Positions 1 through 4,200 of a DNA stretch of 5,593 nt are shown here, piece by piece; position 1 is the stretch's first letter, and each line of letters begins with the position of its first letter. The stretch comes from Bacteroidota bacterium (GTDB lineage Bacteria; Bacteroidota; Bacteroidia; AKYH767-A; OLB10). A program made the position numbers and the translations under genes. Below the pieces are notes generated by a model, which did not search any database, was not told where the DNA came from, and saw nothing but the letters and a program-made list of their open reading frames with translations. The stretch covers positions 1-5,593 of the forward strand of contig JADJOZ010000029.1 in the NCBI GenBank assembly GCA_016713525.1. Reading direction: 5' to 3'.

Positions 1-747
1 CTGTCATTGAGTAGTACGTTATTATACCGATTTTCCCGAAACAAATTTTATGCTGGGTATCTTACGCTGAACATTTTACATTCACAATTTCCTTTATATT
101 GAGGCTTTACATTTCAAAGAATTTTCTGAGCAAAAACATATTAAGACTTAACTTTATTCTTAATTTTATTTCTTACATGTCATAAGCAACAATTGGAGTT
201 CGGAGGTTGAAATGTATACAGTATGCTGCAGGATGGAGCTTATTCAATAGCACATAACAAGAACTGAAAATTAATTAATGAACCTAGAAAGCAAATAAAA
301 ATATGACTGTGTGATCTCATTGCATTTTCATTTGATTTCTTAGAGTTATCAAGAAGACAATGTACTCATTTTTGCTTGTCATGTATGCACAAATTTGAAT
401 CAACAATTGGTAATTACACCAATTGAGATATGTTAATAACTTTTCTATCAAATTTCTTGATATTCGAATCCAACTTATTATTACAACTCCAATAGAGAAT
501 TAATCTGGTAACAGGTTAAAGATAATTAATGATTGCATTCAGGAATCTGCTCCAGAATCCTTGGAGAGAATATGATTAGGGATTCATTTATTAAAACATA
601 CACAAGTTGATTTTAGAATCTAAAAAAATCTGCTACGAATTTGACCAAAAAGTAATAAAATTTTTCCACTCCTAAATTTTCATCATGGAAAAATTATATC
701 TGTCCGATATGATATTGGTAAAAAGTTAGTGTAAACGTAATTTCTTT
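1..747. other. AT-rich stretch with no supported gene
   Basis: I read all six frames and found only short open stretches with dense stops and no recognisable peptide motif. Base composition is more AT-rich than the coding part downstream. Because the rest of the window is riddled with frame breaks, a badly broken gene here cannot be fully excluded, but unlike downstream no family-like peptide can be chained together. The 3' part presumably carries the promoter for the two genes that follow. I could not place a convincing Bacteroidota promoter (-33 TTTG with -7 TAnnTTTG) in it. Confidence 0.6.
404..425. repeat. Perfect 8-bp inverted repeat with 6-base spacer
   Basis: The left arm caattggt (404-411) is exactly complementary to the right arm accaattg (418-425), with spacer aattac. 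It lies inside the gene-free upstream stretch. No T-run follows the right arm directly, so it is a poor intrinsic terminator. A dimeric regulator site or chance in AT-rich DNA are both possible. Confidence 0.4.
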
Positions 748-750
748 GCT

Positions 751-1170
751 AAACAACTTTCAATCTGGTATTGATAGTATTTTTTAACCTTTCTTTCCTT
801 GGAAGGAAAGCACAAACGCCTTTTGATGCAAATTTATCTATAAGTGATAACACAGGAATTTTTAGTATTGTTATTCCTGATTCTACCAATATTTCAGAAA
901 TCGAACTGCAAATTGGTTCCAGTGAAAACCCTTCGGAAGTATTTGAGCACACCCTTGTTTATGATCAAACAACAGGATTGCCAACCGGACTTTCCTATTC
1001 CAGAGATGGCGCAAACATAAACCTGGGACTTGGTACACTGGTACCACTAAATATTTACTATGTTAAGACCTCGACTTAAAAACGGCAGTGGCAGTTGGGG
1101 TGATTGTATGAATTTGTTGGGAATTGACACAACTGCAATTTATAATAACAAAAACATTTATGAATTTTAA
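751..1170 (+). CDS. Small secreted protein, frame-broken
   Basis: I do not recognise a named family. The best open run is 771-1079 (TTG at 771). Upstream, reading 751-765 as K-Q-L-S-I and restoring one C before 766 joins in frame to give a hydrophobic signal peptide 'KQLSILVLIVFFNLSFLG' ending in R-K-A-Q (about 815), a typical Bacteroidota leader; the start codon expected just before 751 is not visible and reads gct. The mature part (ANLSISDNTGIFSIVIPD, then 'ISEIELQIGSS') looks beta-rich. The stop at 1077-1079 appears to be an indel artefact: dropping one base near 1074 continues as 'SLKNGSGSWGDCMNLLG' to a TAA at 1168-1170, giving about 140 residues. The next gene starts 20 bases later, so an operon is likely. 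Function is unknown; a secreted or surface partner of the large protein is only a guess. Confidence 0.65.
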
Positions 1171-1190
1171 CCTTCAAACACATTTTACAT

Positions 1191-1262
1191 ATGAAAGCAC
1201 ATATAAAAGTCTTACTTATTGTCTTAATAAGCCTGGAATTCAATGGACGGTTACGCAGTGTC
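1191..1262 (+). other. Signal peptide of the large surface protein
   Basis: The frame from ATG 1191 reads MKAHIKVLLIVLISL: a short basic N-region followed by a hydrophobic core. It is typical of Sec export. No Shine-Dalgarno-like sequence precedes it, only AT-rich sequence, which is normal for Bacteroidota. The residues after the core (EFNGRLRSV) are not a good cleavage region, so an indel probably lies between 1236 and 1258. The same frame resumes at 1260 with 'VITKTWS', the expected start of the mature protein. Confidence 0.65.
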
Positions 1263-4200
1263 ATTACAAAAACTTGGTCTGAAATACAAGCACCGATTGG
1301 AACAATTCGGGAAACTGGGTAGGGGCATAGTCGCAGACTCTAGTGATAATATAGTTATAAATAGCAATGCTCCTAACAATCTTATTTTGACGCAAAATCA
1401 AAAATCACTAATCTAACTATTAATGGTGATACAGTGGATCTAGGTGGGGATTTACTTTTGAAATTACTGAAACTGCTTATTTCAATGGAGGATTAGTCAA
1501 GAATGGTATGTTAAAGCCAACAGGCCTTTTTTATGCCATTTTGCGGGGCTTACTTTTTAGATGCAAGAATTGGCATTACTTGCGGATATTTTCACATGAA
1601 TTCCAGAGCTTATAAAAGCCCGTTTTCCTGACTCTACCGAGCTGCAACGTCCAGTAGTACAAGTGGTAATCACTTCGAAGATAGCTTAACAATCACCAAC
1701 AATGGGGTGGTTATTTCAATATGGGTTCAAGCGGGAAGATATTTATGATGGTCCGGTATCTTTTGTATAATAATTCAAGCAAAGAAATTAGGACTGGCTT
1801 CAACTGATACCAGCTACTTCAATAATAATATAATTGTAAACGCATTAAAAAGGGAATTCGGTGTAAGCGGTGGGTTAGTATTCTTGCAAGTGAAAAAAAC
1901 TATTTCAGTAGGTACTTAGCAGCAATTATCTGACGCTTAAAAAATTTATACAACTAGGTAGCACATCACAAACATTAACTTTATTCTGGCACTGGAGTGG
2001 TGTCCTTAGGAAAATTGCATTTTTAACGGGAATTTAATCATCAATGCACCAGGAATTCTTACAAAATCCAGTACCTATTATGGCAATACAACATTTAATA
2101 GAACAGGTTCTGCAACAAATTTTCACAGCTACGGTTTGAATGTCTATGCAGGAAATGTGACCTGGGACAATGCCGGAAATGGGGGTAGAATGCGTTTGGC
2201 CTCTGCTGCTCCGGATACCTACATGGGTGATGCTACGTTCAGTGCTACAGGCGGACAAGATTTGCAAGTGGCTTGTGGGTGATAATACTTTTCAGAAACA
2301 TCACTATCAATAGCAATAAAGTGGTGTTTAATACCAGCACAGGAAAAGTTACTTTTACAGGAACCAATAATCAAACCTTAAATGGCAGCTACAATTATAC
2401 TTTTAAAAATGTTGTTCTCAACAAGTCTTCTGGTACTGTTACAGCAAATACCACATTGAGTATTGATGATTCTCTGATTTTTATACAAGGAAATTTAATA
2501 ACTACATCAACCAACTTACTTACCATGAAGCATGGGTTCAAACTCATGGCATCGAATAACAGTTTTGTGAATGGACCGGTGAAGAAGATAGGAAATGCTT
2601 ATTCGAATATCCTATCGGCAAGGAAGCAGTTATTTGCCACTCACCATCAGCGCACCATCAACATCTAGTAGTGAGTTTGGCGGAGTATAAAATTGATTCA
2701 CTTGGAGTTAATTCTGGTGCAAAGGATACAACACTTGGATATGTATTCAGAGATCGTTATTGGACATTGAATAGAACATCAGGCCATCCTCTGTGATACG
2801 TAACATTATCCTGATGGCATTGCAAGCTATTAGATAGTATTGCAACTACTTGTTATTGGGACGGAAGTAACGGGCGAATCTTGGGCAAGAACTTATTCAA
2901 GTACAGATTCTTCGGGCACCATGAACCTCCAATTCTGTAAGAAGTTTTTCTGAATTCACTTTTGCTTATAAATCTATTGCCACCATTCCAAGTGCTCCAT
3001 TTTCTTGCTTGGATATTCAAACTCAAGGGCAATTACAATATTGCTCGCCTAGCAGGAGCCCTATTATGCAGAATTACCACAGACATTGATCTAGCAGTTA
3101 CAGGACCAACTGGTTCTTTATTTTGCCAATACCAGTCAATAGTGGCAATGCTTTAGAAGGGTACAGTAGTTCAGCTTCTGCCAGTCCGAAGTGGTGGGAA
3201 GAGGATTGCCGCGCTTTATCAACATCGCATACAACACAATACAACCCAAATTTTCTGAAAAGCATGTTCATGTTTACTTTGGAACCCGGAGCAGCTTAGG
3301 TACAAAATTTAAGGTCGGGAGCAAGCTGTAATTTTGAGGATTACAACGGGATCAAAAAATCTTGTGGTGAAATTTCGTTGTCGATGATTGGGGAACCCTC
3401 TGAAGCCCTTATTGCTAACTGTGGAAATTTCTTGTTTCAGTTACGCAGGATTTTTCAAGGCCCCCCAAACCTCGTGCTGTTGTATTAGAGAACTGTTATG
3501 TTCATAAAGAAGTCAATGGAAATGCCCCCGGAATAGGATATGGATGCTGGGCACAGGTGGATTTGATGATACATATTCGGAAGGAAACATTTCCTATGAA
3601 AATGTAATTTTGATGATTGAAGCAGCTGATTGATGTCAGGCGCTATCCAAATAACTGGAATATAAACAAATGTAGTTTTACTCAGTTCTTTTTAAGCGAA
3701 GATATAAATATGCACAATATTGATTATCAAGTGTCGGATCCCCCTAATTCGTCAAATTTGAATTTTTTTTGTTATGATGACCATACTTGTTCAGGCGATG
3801 TTTTTTACGGGCCCAAATGTACTTCTGATATTTCCATTAATGGTTGATTGCACCGATTCACCCACTCTAAATGACTGGTAGACAGATGCGGAAGAAATAC
3901 AGATGTATGATAATGGAGGGCCAATACCTTTATCACTAATAGTATATTCCATAAATATATTCTGAAAGATAAGCTGGGCAGTAATATTTCGCTTAATTAT
4001 CCTCTCGTGAGCATATAAACGGAGACCCAAGTTATGAAATAAAAAATCGAAAACTGTACATTTAGTACTCCACTCTTATGAACCTTCTGATTTTCTTAAA
4101 TAATACTCCATCAATACCAAACAGTTCACTTGATAATAGAGGTGGCTATGCACGAGTTGCAAACAATTATATTGAAGCTTGTGTGGGAAAATGCCGACTT

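Noticed and set aside
550..580. Short hairpin ctcca...tggag as a terminator
   Set aside because: The five-base stem is too short and has no T tract after it.
660..750. Bacteroidota promoter upstream of the small secreted gene
   Set aside because: I found no convincing TAnnTTTG box with a -33 TTTG partner; A/T-rich matches at lower quality occur everywhere in this stretch.
749..952. Open frame on the minus strand opposite the small secreted protein
   Set aside because: It lies antisense to a plus-strand segment with a clear signal peptide and beta-rich mature sequence; its own translation shows no signal or motif.
1076..1264. Open frame on the minus strand across the gene junction
   Set aside because: It covers the end of one plus-strand gene, the 20-base gap and the signal peptide of the next; its cysteine-rich translation fits no family.
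2034..2267. Open frame on the minus strand opposite repeat unit B
   Set aside because: It mirrors a 90-codon plus-strand segment with strong family motifs and is explained as its shadow.
2962..3060. First part of a plus-strand open frame (LLPPFQVLHF...)
   Set aside because: Another plus-strand frame over the same bases gives FAYKSIATIPSAP, the family-typical ending. Only the later part of that frame (TTDIDLAVTGPTGS) looks real.
3791..4030. Open frame on the minus strand
   Set aside because: Antisense to the beta-helix-like plus-strand segments; no leader or motif.
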